Origin: a virus
IMG/VR virus record: IMGVR_UViG_3300024262_000092
Location: 1-39,783 of that record
DNA: 39,783 nucleotides
Reading direction: 5' to 3' (one strand)
Shown here piece by piece: positions 30,566 to 39,527 of the stretch. A model generated the notes under the pieces. The model was not told where the DNA came from. It made no database searches and saw only the letters and a program-made list of their open reading frames with translations. Made by a program: the position numbers and the translations under genes. Numbering within the stretch: the first letter of the stretch is position 1; each line of letters opens with the position of its first letter.

Positions 30566-31060
30566 TTAGTAGAGAAGGACAGTCGATACACCGGCCGCAG
30601 CAGCGGTAACTGCCTTGATCCGGACCCCGGCACACGCAGCAACAAGAGCGTCAAAATCAACCTTTACAGGGTTAACTGCGGTTGAAGGAATGGTTTTGAT
30701 CGTATCTGCGGTTGCTGAAGAAACGCAGAAATCATTGATTGCTGCGGCGGTAGACTTGACCGCGGTAACAACGCCCTTAGTAACGACCCAACCGTATGAT
30801 CCCGCTGCAATCGCAACCAGGGCAATCCCTACAATAGCCTGATCGACAGCGGTAATTGGGGTTACGACATACGGTGCATTGGCCGCAGTACCGGAACCGC
30901 CAATAGCAGCATCGGTATAAACCGGCGCTTTAGCGGCAACGGCATCGTCAGCCTGCACGTAAATAGCCTCCTGGCCTTCATCATTACGCGCAACCGTTCC
31001 AACCCTGTGCTGGGCGGTTGTATGAGTCAATTCAAAATTGGCTCCTTGTAAAATACTCAT
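30566..31060 (-). CDS. Probable capsid decoration protein, 164 aa
   Basis: MSILQGANFELTHTTAQHRV starts a protein with extended Ala/Val/Thr-rich beta segments (AIVGIALVAIAAGSYGWVVT), which suits the decoration proteins that follow the major capsid gene in many phages. It lies directly downstream of the capsid gene and its hairpin. AAGGAGG precedes the ATG. Family not certain. Confidence 0.6.
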   Translation of the reverse strand: MSILQGANFELTHTTAQHRVGTVARNDEGQEAIYVQADDAVAAKAPVYTDAAIGGSGTAANAPYVVTPITAVDQAIVGIALVAIAAGSYGWVVTKGVVTAVKSTAAAINDFCVSSATADTIKTIPSTAVNPVKVDFDALVAACAGVRIKAVTAAAAGVSTVLLY

Positions 31061-31110
31061 TTCAGCCTCCTTGGCTTTTAATGTTTGCGATTAAGACAAA
31101 CAGAAACAGA

Positions 31111-31131
31111 GGGGGATTCCTTAGATCCCCC
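31111..31131 (-). terminator. Hairpin after the capsid gene
   Basis: GGGGGAT (31111-31117) and ATCCCCC (31125-31131) form a perfect seven-bp stem. Leftward it is followed by TCTGTTTCTG, a weak T-rich tail: a likely partial terminator or mRNA stabiliser that keeps capsid mRNA above that of the later genes. Confidence 0.55.
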
Positions 31132-31139
31132 AATAGAGT

Positions 31140-32090
31140 TTAGGTAATGCCAGTGAGAACCGCCAGACGATTACGATTCATGGTAAGCAGGTTTCCGAAC
31201 AGCAAAACCTGGCTGACCTTGGAATCCTGGTCATCGGGACGCTGGAAGGGAGTTGCGGTAAAGTACTTGCCTTTACCTACGGCCATTTTCAGGTACTCAC
31301 TGTTAAGAAAGTACATGTAGCCGGATGTGCAATCCTCATCGTACACCATTGGAATACCCTTGAACTCAAGGTTCTGGAACCCGGCATCGCCAAGCTTGGC
31401 GTTTGTCCTGGTGATATCATTATTCGCCAGGGTAAGGGCCTCATAGTCCTCATAAACCGTCTGGGTAGTAATAATGAGATCGCAAGCAGACTTGCCTTTG
31501 CGAACCGAATTGACCATATTGCGCATGGAAGCGAGATCGAGCGCGCCGGATTCATCCAGCCAAACGTTACGCCAGATGGAGTCAGCGTTGGAATCAATAC
31601 CCCCATAAGTTGACCAGGCAGTACCTTCTTCAACTATCAGGGCAAGGCCGGTAAGATCCTTCCCGCCGTTTCCGGTTCCGTCACTGAACATCTGTTCGTT
31701 GATCTCGTTACGCATTGAGATTTCGAGTTGTTTCACCTTGCTTGTAAGCAGGGAAACGATTTTGGTTTTGCTCCCACTGTTCTGAAATTCCTCCCGGCCA
31801 TTAATGGTCACGGAACCTGCGATCTGTTTCCAGTCAACTTCACAGGCTGAAATTCCTTCCTGGGGAGAGATATCAAGGATATCCCATCCAGAGTAGGATT
31901 TAACCGTTGTGTTTTCACCGAGCAGCAATGGCTCGACAAGTGTTTCACCACCATCGCGCTCTTCAAAATATCCTCTCTCTTTGAGCAGATAAATCAAAGC
32001 CTGCTGGCCAGTGATGTTATCAGCCAAGGTTGGACGATAGTTTTTGAGCGTAGTCGCGACGATTTGATCAAAAGAGGCGTTAAAGGCCAT
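31140..32090 (-). CDS. Major capsid protein, HK97-fold, 316 aa
   Basis: Of the expected length for a podovirus capsid without a long N-terminal delta domain. It has the order of such proteins: an extended N-arm, VDWKQIAGSVTINGREEFQN, a helical MRNEINEQMFSDGTGNG, DLIITTQTVYEDYEALT, FQNLEFKGIPMVYDEDC and a closing NLLTMNRNRLAVLTGIT. It follows the scaffold and lies upstream of the decoration-like gene. AAGGAGTATCAAA precedes the ATG. Confidence 0.88.
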   Translation of the reverse strand: MAFNASFDQIVATTLKNYRPTLADNITGQQALIYLLKERGYFEERDGGETLVEPLLLGENTTVKSYSGWDILDISPQEGISACEVDWKQIAGSVTINGREEFQNSGSKTKIVSLLTSKVKQLEISMRNEINEQMFSDGTGNGGKDLTGLALIVEEGTAWSTYGGIDSNADSIWRNVWLDESGALDLASMRNMVNSVRKGKSACDLIITTQTVYEDYEALTLANNDITRTNAKLGDAGFQNLEFKGIPMVYDEDCTSGYMYFLNSEYLKMAVGKGKYFTATPFQRPDDQDSKVSQVLLFGNLLTMNRNRLAVLTGIT

Positions 32091-32134
32091 TTTGATACTC
32101 CTTTGTTTTAACTGCGATTACGCCAAGACTAATT

Positions 32135-32977
32135 TTACTGGTTGGAAAGTTCCTCTACCGCAGCATCAAGGGCCTGTTTGATGTTCTTAGGATCAACTTT
32201 GACCTCTCGATTACCCCCGACTCCCTTTTCCGTGGTCAGCTTTACAGCCAAATCTTTTAAGGCTTGCGCTTCGTCAGCCGGAGAAACAGCGGGTTTGCTA
32301 TCGGTTTTGGTACTTTCTCCCACAGCCTCTACCTGTCCAGTCTTGGCAGGCGTCTCTTTGGCCGGTATTGGAATCTCTTTTACAAGATTATACGCAGCCT
32401 TGAGAGACAAGTCAGGTCGCTGGTGGGATAATTTTTCGATCAAGAAAATTCTATTTCTAAAATCTTCTCCATACAGTTTATTCATTTCACGAACTTCAGC
32501 CGAAACCCTGTGTTCTACAATGATAGGCTGAAGGGCGTCAAGCAGCGGAGCTATTTGCTTATCAAGCTCCTGGGCCAGGGCCTTTTCAAGAAAGGCTACT
32601 CCCTTTTGCTTGTCAGCAAACACGTCCATAAATTCTTCATCCGGCCCGAGAAGATCATTAATACTGCGAACTTCAGTAGCAGGCGTATCTTCTTTGGTTT
32701 CTTTCTTTGAGCCAGCGGCGATCTGCGCTTCCAGGCCAGCAATCTTCTCCTGTAAAGCCTTCATTTCGGGGCTTACTTCCGGGGGCTTCTCACTTGCGCC
32801 AGCTTCAGGAACCGCAGGTTTTTCTGTTCCCTCCAATTTCTGATTAACCTCCGGATCTTTAGCGCGTTCTGAAATTTGCATTTCCCCGTCTTCAGTCCAT
32901 TCAATATCAAGGTTGTCAAATGCTCCCCCGATATCAGCCGGGTTTGAGCTTTCTTCAGTTTTTAAAATTGTATCCAT
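32135..32977 (-). CDS. Scaffolding protein, 280 aa
   Basis: The protein is acidic and Glu/Lys/Ala-rich, with a Pro-rich first part and a coiled coil (MKALQEKIAGLEAQIAAGSK, about residues 72-91), a helical middle and a charged C-terminal helix (QALDAAVEELSNQ). This composition and the place directly before the capsid gene identify a scaffold by context. AGGAGGAAAGGAACATC precedes the ATG. Confidence 0.75.
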   Translation of the reverse strand: MDTILKTEESSNPADIGGAFDNLDIEWTEDGEMQISERAKDPEVNQKLEGTEKPAVPEAGASEKPPEVSPEMKALQEKIAGLEAQIAAGSKKETKEDTPATEVRSINDLLGPDEEFMDVFADKQKGVAFLEKALAQELDKQIAPLLDALQPIIVEHRVSAEVREMNKLYGEDFRNRIFLIEKLSHQRPDLSLKAAYNLVKEIPIPAKETPAKTGQVEAVGESTKTDSKPAVSPADEAQALKDLAVKLTTEKGVGGNREVKVDPKNIKQALDAAVEELSNQ

Positions 32978-32992
32978 GATGTTCCTTTCCTC

Positions 32993-33346
32993 CTAAATAC
33001 ACATTTCTGTAACCGTTTTTCCAATCGCTTCCTCACGAATTATATCTTCTTTCTGTTCACGATATTCTCTTACTCTGCGAATATTTTTACTTTCCCCAGG
33101 ATCAACCGGCCTTAATCCAGCCTGTTTCTCCAGTAATCTTAACTCGCTTTTGCTGTGAACACTTCCAAACGTCGGGTCCATATAAGTTGTTCCCAGGTCA
33201 TCTGAGATCACACAAGGAACTGAAACCTGCTGTTCACACCAGGCCCCGCATTTATGGCATTGCCCCGGCAACCCGGTTTCACTCATTGGCCGAAGCTTAT
33301 CAAACTTGTTGCCACAAATTTTGCACCTGTATTCATAGATCGGCAT
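32993..33346 (-). CDS. FmdB-type zinc ribbon protein, 117 aa
   Basis: MPIYEYRCKICGNKFDKLRP and CHKCGAWC are the two CxxC knuckles of the FmdB/CxxC_CxxC_SSSS zinc ribbon family, whose opening MP-x-Y-E-Y-x-C is near invariant. The rest carries a charged helical tail (SKNIRRVREYREQKEDIIRE). In phages such proteins often sit between portal and scaffold; role unproven. Its ATG overlaps the portal stop (TAAATG). Confidence 0.8.
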   Translation of the reverse strand: MPIYEYRCKICGNKFDKLRPMSETGLPGQCHKCGAWCEQQVSVPCVISDDLGTTYMDPTFGSVHSKSELRLLEKQAGLRPVDPGESKNIRRVREYREQKEDIIREEAIGKTVTEMCI

Positions 33347-35257
33347 TTACTGTACCCCTCCTAATGCTCCCATAAGTCCTGACAATACGTTTCCTGGCCC
33401 TCCTGCCGGTTGTGCCTGCTGCGCCATGGGAGAAGGCGGCATTACCGGATTTGGGTTCTGTGATGGCGGGGCCTGGGGATTAAACCCACCAGGAGCCCCT
33501 GGAGTTATTCCCGGCTGTTGCCCGGCCTGGGCCTGGGCGATCGGAGCGTTTACTGTCGCGGCCGCGGGGAACCACCTTTGAACATCTTCCAGGCTTTCAA
33601 ATTTACTCAGTACCCATTTGAACAACTCAGTCCACTCTACCGGCACACCGGCCTGCATAAGAATCTGCATATTGGCCGTCATGATTTGAAGTATCTGAAT
33701 AGCCTGTTGCCGCTCAGTTACTTCGTCAACCATTTCAGTACTGGTTGCCTCAATATCAATATCAACTTCAGCCTGGATATCTTCCCTGTTCCAGGTTTCC
33801 CAATAGTATCCAGTCGGGCCAACAATTTTAACCACATCAGTAGTAACCCAATTGGCCTTCATGTGCTGATTAACTTTACGTCCCACTTTTTCAATGAACC
33901 GGTCGAACTGTTCAACCCTGTCTTCAAGCTTCAGTCCATATAATTTTGTCCTGGCTTGAACTTCTGTAGCCGTGGTGCGGGATGGAAGGTTGCCGCCCCG
34001 GGCCATTTCATCAGATCCAATAAGCTCCCGAATATCCTGCTTGATAATTCCTTCGATATTATATTCGTCGGAACTCATAGCCGCTTCCTGGATAGGTTTA
34101 ATGGCGTCGTGATCCAAAACCTTGATAATGGTTCCGTCCGCGCCTTCCTGCAATTTGGTAAGCTCAGATTCGTTTACATCATCAGTAGCCGTATACTTGC
34201 GGTTAAACCGGCGCCGGTGCTGAAACATGGCGGTACGGATCCGGTTCAGTTCATACTGCTGGTCTTCAATAGAGGCCGGTAAGCCGAGAGCGTAAGGTTC
34301 CTCCGGAACGGGGATAAATTCATACCAGTCATAAGGAAACCCTTCAAGGTAATCATACGGCCAGGTTTCTTTCTCGATCAGCGGGATATGAACTCCGTGT
34401 GCAAAGAAGAAATATTTTCCGCTGCGCTTATCCCATATTTCAAAACAGACGATCCTGGTTAAATCTCCGTATTCATCGGCGTCATTAGAAAGCCAGGTTA
34501 GGCCATCGTCAGAAATTTCATCTTTTAATACAGAGTCTATTCGGGAAGGCTCAAACTTTCCTTCCTGGATAGCCTTTATTGCAGCTTTGGAATATCTTTG
34601 GTTTTCAATAATGTCCTGTAGGGGAAGGAACATCATTTCTCCGCACCATCTACCGGAATCAAAATCCTGTTCCGGAGCTTCCGGATCGAAGACCATCATA
34701 AACGGGCTTACCCGACGAATCCAGGGGGCCTGCTTTTTAATATAATCCCGATATTCAATTCTCCCTGTAGATGGAATCTTGTAACTCTCATTCACTTCCA
34801 GGGTAAAGCCTGACTTCATAACGGCGTGTCCGATAATAATGCCATCGAGCGCACACTTACGGGCTTGCTTCTGCATGTCATATTCACCCCAGGAATAATT
34901 CAATGTGGCCTTTTGAATCTTGGCACTCACATCAAATTCAGGGCGTTTGGCTTTAGCGTTGAACTTGGGACGTTTACGGATTAGAAATGGGAGCATGTTC
35001 AGGCAGGAACTTCCGGTAATATTTACCGTGATTTCATCATTGGCCAGATCGGAAGAAAGAGTATCACTGTCCTGGCTTAAAGCAGACCAGTGTTTCCCCT
35101 TGTATAAGTTGAGATATCGCTTCCAGGCTTTATCTCCATTCCAATGTTGCCTTCGATAAGTTAGAGCCCGGTCAAATCTATGCTGCCAAAACTCTCCAGC
35201 ATCCTCCCCGGTGGTCGGTTCCCTTTGGTAAAGGGTGTTGTCAGGAGCTTTTTTCAT
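33347..35257 (-). CDS. Portal protein, 636 aa
   Basis: It matches podovirus-type portals: an N-terminal helical part (FWQHRFDRALTYRRQHWNGD), the wing region (NDEITVNITGSSCLNMLPFL), DGIIIGHAVMKSGFTLE, a stem-helix stretch (MARGGNLPSRTTATEVQART followed by KLYGLKLEDRVEQFDRFIEK) and a Pro/Gln/Gly-rich tail (about 565-636) that is likely disordered. It lies between the large terminase and scaffold. Confidence 0.9.
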   Translation of the reverse strand: MKKAPDNTLYQREPTTGEDAGEFWQHRFDRALTYRRQHWNGDKAWKRYLNLYKGKHWSALSQDSDTLSSDLANDEITVNITGSSCLNMLPFLIRKRPKFNAKAKRPEFDVSAKIQKATLNYSWGEYDMQKQARKCALDGIIIGHAVMKSGFTLEVNESYKIPSTGRIEYRDYIKKQAPWIRRVSPFMMVFDPEAPEQDFDSGRWCGEMMFLPLQDIIENQRYSKAAIKAIQEGKFEPSRIDSVLKDEISDDGLTWLSNDADEYGDLTRIVCFEIWDKRSGKYFFFAHGVHIPLIEKETWPYDYLEGFPYDWYEFIPVPEEPYALGLPASIEDQQYELNRIRTAMFQHRRRFNRKYTATDDVNESELTKLQEGADGTIIKVLDHDAIKPIQEAAMSSDEYNIEGIIKQDIRELIGSDEMARGGNLPSRTTATEVQARTKLYGLKLEDRVEQFDRFIEKVGRKVNQHMKANWVTTDVVKIVGPTGYYWETWNREDIQAEVDIDIEATSTEMVDEVTERQQAIQILQIMTANMQILMQAGVPVEWTELFKWVLSKFESLEDVQRWFPAAATVNAPIAQAQAGQQPGITPGAPGGFNPQAPPSQNPNPVMPPSPMAQQAQPAGGPGNVLSGLMGALGGVQ

Positions 35258-35312
35258 AATATTTCCCGCCTGATCTTGCGAATTAAAAATATCTTACCAC
35301 ACAAACTCTGGC

Positions 35313-37067
35313 CTAATATAACGATCTTGCCCGAGTTTTATTGTCTAAAGTTTTCTCCCACCATTTGAGAGAATACTTTTTTTCAGTTTGAACTACCGGC
35401 TGTATAGCCTGGTGATAGGCGCGGGACGCCATCTGGTAAGCGATCATTACAGCCATTGCCAGGTCGTCATGTCCAGAACCTTTAGGAACTCCGGTAGTTT
35501 TCCTGCCCCCTTCAGAAACCATTTCCTGAAAGTTCATTAATTCATGAATCGTATTTCGGTCGTAAAGGGTAATAATGTCTTTGTTGATGGCGTTTCCAAG
35601 ATCAGTAATCATAATGTCTTTGCTGACGCCGTTGGTTTTCCAGCCATACTTATCTGTTTTCCGATCGCGCCTTCCGCTTAAATCCTGCCTCCGGTAAAGA
35701 CGGGGATACTTGATCCTTTCGTTATTAACAAGCTGCGATCCTCCCAGGATTTTGTTGATCGAGTACCCCCCTTCTTCATTTGCCTCTATAGCCAGGAGCG
35801 CGGTATTGAATATTATTCCCAGCACATAGAGAAGGATGGCGAAATCATCAGGGGGGATAACGGCACAAAACACCCCTGCTTGGGTAAGCTCCGGACAGCG
35901 GAGGACGACTGCCGCAGATGGATCACCACCCTTCACCCCAAGGGCCGGATCTACCCCGATAACATAAGTAGAATGAGGCTGAACCGGCTCAAATAATCGT
36001 AAGTGTCCGTACTTTCTGTATTCAAATTCTTCCGTCTTAAAGTTAAATCTGTAGGAATGTTCTATCGGGGGATCATTGTTAAGCCCCTGGGCCAGGTCGG
36101 CAAGCTTATATGAATCAAACAATCCTCTGCCTGTACCAATGAAAGCATCGTTGGGTATGGTCGGATATTCTTGTCGAAACATCCTGATATCACCATTGCA
36201 CTCACTGTCAATAGTTTTTCTACGCCAGGCAAGGCGGCACATTGATTCATGAAAAATCTGGTTTTCTTCAGTAAATTCCGGATACCACACCTTCAATTCA
36301 GCGATTATCCGGCCCTGTTCCTCAACCTCATTGCCATATCTCGGATGGTCAACGTCGTGCGGTTCAAAATAATCATCCGGATCCAGTTCAATCCGGTACT
36401 CGTCATCAGCTACCCAGCAAACAAAAATCTTCTCATAATCATTTTCCTCATCGTCCCACAATTCCTTAAACGGTCCCGGTCCTTTCGCAGTAGTCTCGAT
36501 AATCAGAAACGTGCCGGGGATATCAGGCATGGCATTTCGGGCCGCGGTCAAGGTAGGTAAGGGATTATTCAGCATGGCAAATTCAGACAGGTGAAGTAAA
36601 TGCAGGGAAAAGCTTCTTCCAAGATCAACGTTACTGGCCACGTCTACCAAGATTTGGGATTCGAGCCCGGGCGTATTGTCCGCAGGATTAGGATTCGCGA
36701 ACTCCAGGTGGCCCCGGTTGTTGGTCTTGGCCATCGGCCGGCAGTCCACCGGCGTTTCTCTCCAGAACAACTGCTGCTTCCGGAACAACTCCCGGCTGGA
36801 GCTTTCCTTATGGGCCGCAACAACTCCATTACGATTAGAGCGCAAGCTGCATATCCAATAAAGCAGACCAGCTATCCAGGTAGACATACCCATTTGCCTG
36901 CCCTTGAGAATTAACCATCTGACCGGCTTTCCAGTCTTCAGATATTCTTCCATGAGCTTCTTCCAAAGAACCCGCTGAACCCGATTAAACCTAAACGGAA
37001 CCAGCTTAGAAGCCTTGGTCTGTATCTTTAGGTATTTGAGAGCGTATTCATCATAGTAGGCCCTCAT
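35313..37067 (-). CDS. terL: Terminase large subunit, 584 aa
   Basis: The ATPase has Walker A (LKGRQMGMSTWIAG, about residues 54-67), a Walker B-like LHLLHLSEFAML and motif III (LIIETTAKGPGPF). The RNase H-like nuclease has the Asp in VIGVDPALGVKGGDPSAAV, the Glu in LLAIEANEEGG and the Asp in GSGHDDLAMAVMIAYQM. It cuts and pumps DNA into the procapsid through the portal. ATG at 37067 is chosen; a GTG one codon upstream is equally possible. It follows the small subunit by 13 bases. Confidence 0.92.
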   Translation of the reverse strand: MRAYYDEYALKYLKIQTKASKLVPFRFNRVQRVLWKKLMEEYLKTGKPVRWLILKGRQMGMSTWIAGLLYWICSLRSNRNGVVAAHKESSSRELFRKQQLFWRETPVDCRPMAKTNNRGHLEFANPNPADNTPGLESQILVDVASNVDLGRSFSLHLLHLSEFAMLNNPLPTLTAARNAMPDIPGTFLIIETTAKGPGPFKELWDDEENDYEKIFVCWVADDEYRIELDPDDYFEPHDVDHPRYGNEVEEQGRIIAELKVWYPEFTEENQIFHESMCRLAWRRKTIDSECNGDIRMFRQEYPTIPNDAFIGTGRGLFDSYKLADLAQGLNNDPPIEHSYRFNFKTEEFEYRKYGHLRLFEPVQPHSTYVIGVDPALGVKGGDPSAAVVLRCPELTQAGVFCAVIPPDDFAILLYVLGIIFNTALLAIEANEEGGYSINKILGGSQLVNNERIKYPRLYRRQDLSGRRDRKTDKYGWKTNGVSKDIMITDLGNAINKDIITLYDRNTIHELMNFQEMVSEGGRKTTGVPKGSGHDDLAMAVMIAYQMASRAYHQAIQPVVQTEKKYSLKWWEKTLDNKTRARSLY

Positions 37068-37080
37068 CACCCCAAGTTCT

Positions 37081-37572
37081 TTAGAGTCCAGGGTAAGCCT
37101 CCACGTCTATTGCCTTGCCGCCATCATCGGCATTACGGACAATTTTATCAAAGTTGAAGTTAAGGTTAATCCCGGCACTGGCCTGTTTGTATCCCAGCAG
37201 TTCAGCAGCCACCTTGATTGCGGCAATCCTCTCGCGGTTGTTTCCGTCTTCCATGATTTCATCAAGAACGTTATATGCCTTCCGGTCGAAACCAACCTTG
37301 GCAATGGCCCTCATTACGCCATGGATAAATTCAGTAAACTTCGGATGCGCTATGATGCCAAGGGCCTGCTTCGGGGTAAGGTTGTATTTCTCTGCCAACC
37401 ATTTAACCGTGGGCTCTTTAACTGCGGGAATGATCTCACCGTTTTCGTCTACTTCACGATCTTTCTGCGCTACCGGAGTTTCCGTAGAAATGTCATAGGC
37501 TATGTCCAGCCACAGTTGAGCATTAACCTCACCATGGGGAATCTCTACAATTCCGGTTTCGTTGTCGGTCAT
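37081..37572 (-). CDS. terS: Terminase small subunit, 163 aa
   Basis: A helix-turn-helix-like VKWLAEKYNLTPKQALGIIA lies near residue 55, followed by an oligomerisation-like helical part (RAIAKVGFDRKAYNVLDEIM, RIAAIKVAAELLGYKQ). The size and place just before the large subunit agree with a DNA-recognising small terminase. It overlaps the upstream stop by ATGA. Confidence 0.8.
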   Translation of the reverse strand: MTDNETGIVEIPHGEVNAQLWLDIAYDISTETPVAQKDREVDENGEIIPAVKEPTVKWLAEKYNLTPKQALGIIAHPKFTEFIHGVMRAIAKVGFDRKAYNVLDEIMEDGNNRERIAAIKVAAELLGYKQASAGINLNFNFDKIVRNADDGGKAIDVEAYPGL

Positions 37573-37724
37573 CCCTTGGCCTTTCTTTGCTGCCTCTGTT
37601 TATCAGTCCTGGTTATTGACTTGATAATCTTCCTGGTCTTCCGCTGCTGCAAAAACTCTTTCGCCGTTTTAGGTTTATAAGCAATCATCCTATTCAGACT
37701 AAAACTCTTTTCTTCTTCAGACAT
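37569..37724 (-). CDS. Small basic protein, 51 aa
   Basis: MSEEEKSFSLNRMIAYKPKT starts a Lys/Arg-rich helical protein. The start at 37724 lies eight bases after GGAGG; the ATG two codons upstream is too close to that site. Directly upstream of the small terminase with an ATGA overlap. It could be a small DNA-binding packaging accessory, by position only. Confidence 0.6.
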   Translation of the reverse strand: MSEEEKSFSLNRMIAYKPKTAKEFLQQRKTRKIIKSITRTDKQRQQRKAKG

Positions 37725-37741
37725 ACTCATTTCCTCCAGGT

Positions 37742-38380
37742 TTACGGATGCCCCATTCCCCGGTTCCAAATTCCTTCAGAACCAATCCTGAATGGAGATC
37801 CACCACCACCACCACCAGGCAAAGGCCAATCACCAGCTTCAAAATCATCGTACCACGGAAACGCCCCACCAGCCGAACTGCCAGTTAAACCAGCTTTTCC
37901 AGTTGTGTATGTAGTATCAGAAGTAGAGATTTTTTCAACTCCATTGATATAAACTTTCTGCCCTACTCCAGCAATACACTCCAGGCGAACAATATCCCCA
38001 TTTGAAGGCATAGCAGCAGCACCAAGAAGCGTGCCTGTAGTATAGTAATAACTCCAATCAACTGCCTTGATTAACTGCATATTCGTGTAGTCAGTACCTT
38101 GAAGTTTAAGTATGTAACCATTAACCTTGTTTACAGTAGACCCCTGAGAAAGTAAACAGCCAAACCCATGTGATACCGCCCCAAATGTAACCATTTTTAA
38201 TTGAGCATACATTCCAGCAGCAGGATTAAAAGCAGTAGGATAAACAAATCCGTCTTTATTAGAGACTAAGCATTGGCATTTGTTTGAACTAATTATAGCA
38301 AAATGAGTCCCAACTTCAGTCCAGTTTGCCCCAAGATCAGCAGCGTCCGCCCTGTTAAAATCATCAGTGAATACAGCCAT
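37742..38380 (-). CDS. Lectin-like (concanavalin A fold) virion protein, 212 aa
   Basis: DDFNRADAADLGANWTEVG at the N-terminus is typical of LamG/concanavalin A-like beta sandwiches, and NGYILKLQGTDYTNM and the GDIVRLECIAGVGQKVYING segment fit its later strands. A Gly linker (PLPGGGGGGSP) leads to a short C-terminal tail (IGSEGIWNRGMGHP), perhaps a virion anchor. It may bind host sugars. GGAGTAAATC precedes the ATG. Confidence 0.65.
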   Translation of the reverse strand: MAVFTDDFNRADAADLGANWTEVGTHFAIISSNKCQCLVSNKDGFVYPTAFNPAAGMYAQLKMVTFGAVSHGFGCLLSQGSTVNKVNGYILKLQGTDYTNMQLIKAVDWSYYYTTGTLLGAAAMPSNGDIVRLECIAGVGQKVYINGVEKISTSDTTYTTGKAGLTGSSAGGAFPWYDDFEAGDWPLPGGGGGGSPFRIGSEGIWNRGMGHP

Positions 38381-38383
38381 GAT

Positions 38384-38674
38384 TTACTCCATGTAATGAA
38401 CTTCAACCGTACCAGCAGCAGCAATCGAAGCCATGTAATGACCAGGATCAATCGGGAAAATGTACGGAGTCTCTGCCTTGATCTTTAAACAAGTATGATC
38501 AGCAACAGCAGTCGGGGCAGTCTTCCCAAACGCTATGTGACAGTCAGCACTCGCATACACATGAATGAATCCATAATCCGAACTCATCACCGAATTAACA
38601 CTGGCCCCACCATTCGTCAAAGTGAAACCAGCCCCAACCGGCGCTGGCCTTTTATGATACGTTCCCTTTGCCAT
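38384..38674 (-). CDS. Small virion-region protein, 96 aa
   Basis: It is a beta-rich protein with YGFIHVYASADCHIAFGKTA and a closing GHYMASIAAAGTVEVHYME; this resembles small phage head or fiber-associated proteins that are often next to lectin-like genes. GGGAGACTGATT precedes the ATG. Function unknown. Confidence 0.6.
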   Translation of the reverse strand: MAKGTYHKRPAPVGAGFTLTNGGASVNSVMSSDYGFIHVYASADCHIAFGKTAPTAVADHTCLKIKAETPYIFPIDPGHYMASIAAAGTVEVHYME

Positions 38675-38723
38675 AATCAGTCTCCCTTGTTGTACTTCCT
38701 CGACCCATCAGGATTCAACATCC

Positions 38724-39122
38724 CTAGGGCAGTGAGGATTTTTTTATTAATCCAGTAGGCGGGTTCGGAGCAGGAGGATAAATAAATACCGTGGCCTGGT
38801 TGGAATTAATACTCTCTAAAATTCCACTCTCTCCCACTTCCACATCTTCCCACAAAATCACCGCCCGACATACATAATAATACCTGTGGTTCATATTAAC
38901 AGAAGTGTCCGTAAATTCAGTCTTACCAGAAGAATCACTCGGAATCAAATCAACATTAATCTTGGAATATTCAGGAGCCGTTACATCTAACCGGTACAGG
39001 TTGTACCCATCAACTCCAACGGTAGGACTGTTCACCCATTGCAAAGTTACAGACTTAGGCTGCCCGTAACCAATAACCATAAACAACAGCAATATAAAAA
39101 ATAGCAGATATACCTTTTTCAT
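38724..39122 (-). CDS. Secreted fibronectin type III protein, 132 aa
   Basis: MKKVYLLFFILLLFMVIGYG is a clear export signal (no lipobox Cys). PKSVTLQWVNSPTVGVDGYN followed by LYRL and the RYYYVCRAVILWEDVEVGES segment match an FN3 domain. A phage protein with a cleavable signal would reach the envelope or cell surface of the infected host, perhaps for superinfection exclusion. GGAGGTTTT precedes the ATG. It is the first gene of the late operon. Confidence 0.75.
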   Translation of the reverse strand: MKKVYLLFFILLLFMVIGYGQPKSVTLQWVNSPTVGVDGYNLYRLDVTAPEYSKINVDLIPSDSSGKTEFTDTSVNMNHRYYYVCRAVILWEDVEVGESGILESINSNQATVFIYPPAPNPPTGLIKKSSLP

Positions 39123-39389
39123 AAAACCTCCAGCATAAGAATACCACGCACCCCGACAAATAAAAACACCATACCCTTTTACTCAAAATGAGCATAAGGC
39201 CCAAAATACAGGACACAACAAGCATAATACACAACTTCAACATGATAAAAAATTTTTGCGCGCAATGTCAGATCGACAGCAAAAACAAGCCCCAGGAAGA
39301 TAAGAAATACCCTGGAGAGAAAAAATTTCAGTGTGAGAATATTGGGTTAGAATAATAATAAATTCAGGGACGGGGGCGGGTGGTGTCTC

Positions 39390-39460
39390 GTGTGGTATGC
39401 CTTAACCATGACATGCAGGTACTACCTTAGATTTTCTCGGGTGTGGTATGCCTTAACCAT
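39390..39460. repeat. Two 20-bp direct repeats
   Basis: GTGTGGTATGCCTTAACCAT occurs at 39390-39409 and 39441-39460, exactly 51 bp apart, each preceded by TCTCG. Both lie in non-coding DNA about 270-340 bp upstream of the first late gene. Confidence 0.8.
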
Positions 39461-39507
39461 ACTGAGCCTGTATCTATTGGCCTGCTATGGCCTCAAAATT
39501 GACAATA

Positions 39508-39527
39508 GCAAGTACTTCCATACTTGC
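39508..39527. promoter_or_regulatory. Operator-like inverted repeat near a TTGACA
   Basis: GCAAGTA (39508-39514) and TACTTGC (39521-39527) are a perfect inverted repeat around CTTCCA. TTGACA lies at 39499-39504, but no good -10 is at the right distance, so the role is open. Confidence 0.5.

Noticed and set aside
39055-39243. Reverse frame of 62 codons with hydrophobic segments
   Set aside because: No ribosome site, overlaps the signal peptide of the FN3 gene in another frame, and its hydrophobic look follows from the T-rich DNA.
39386-39460. CRISPR array
   Set aside because: Only two copies of the 20-bp repeat and no further units or cas genes.
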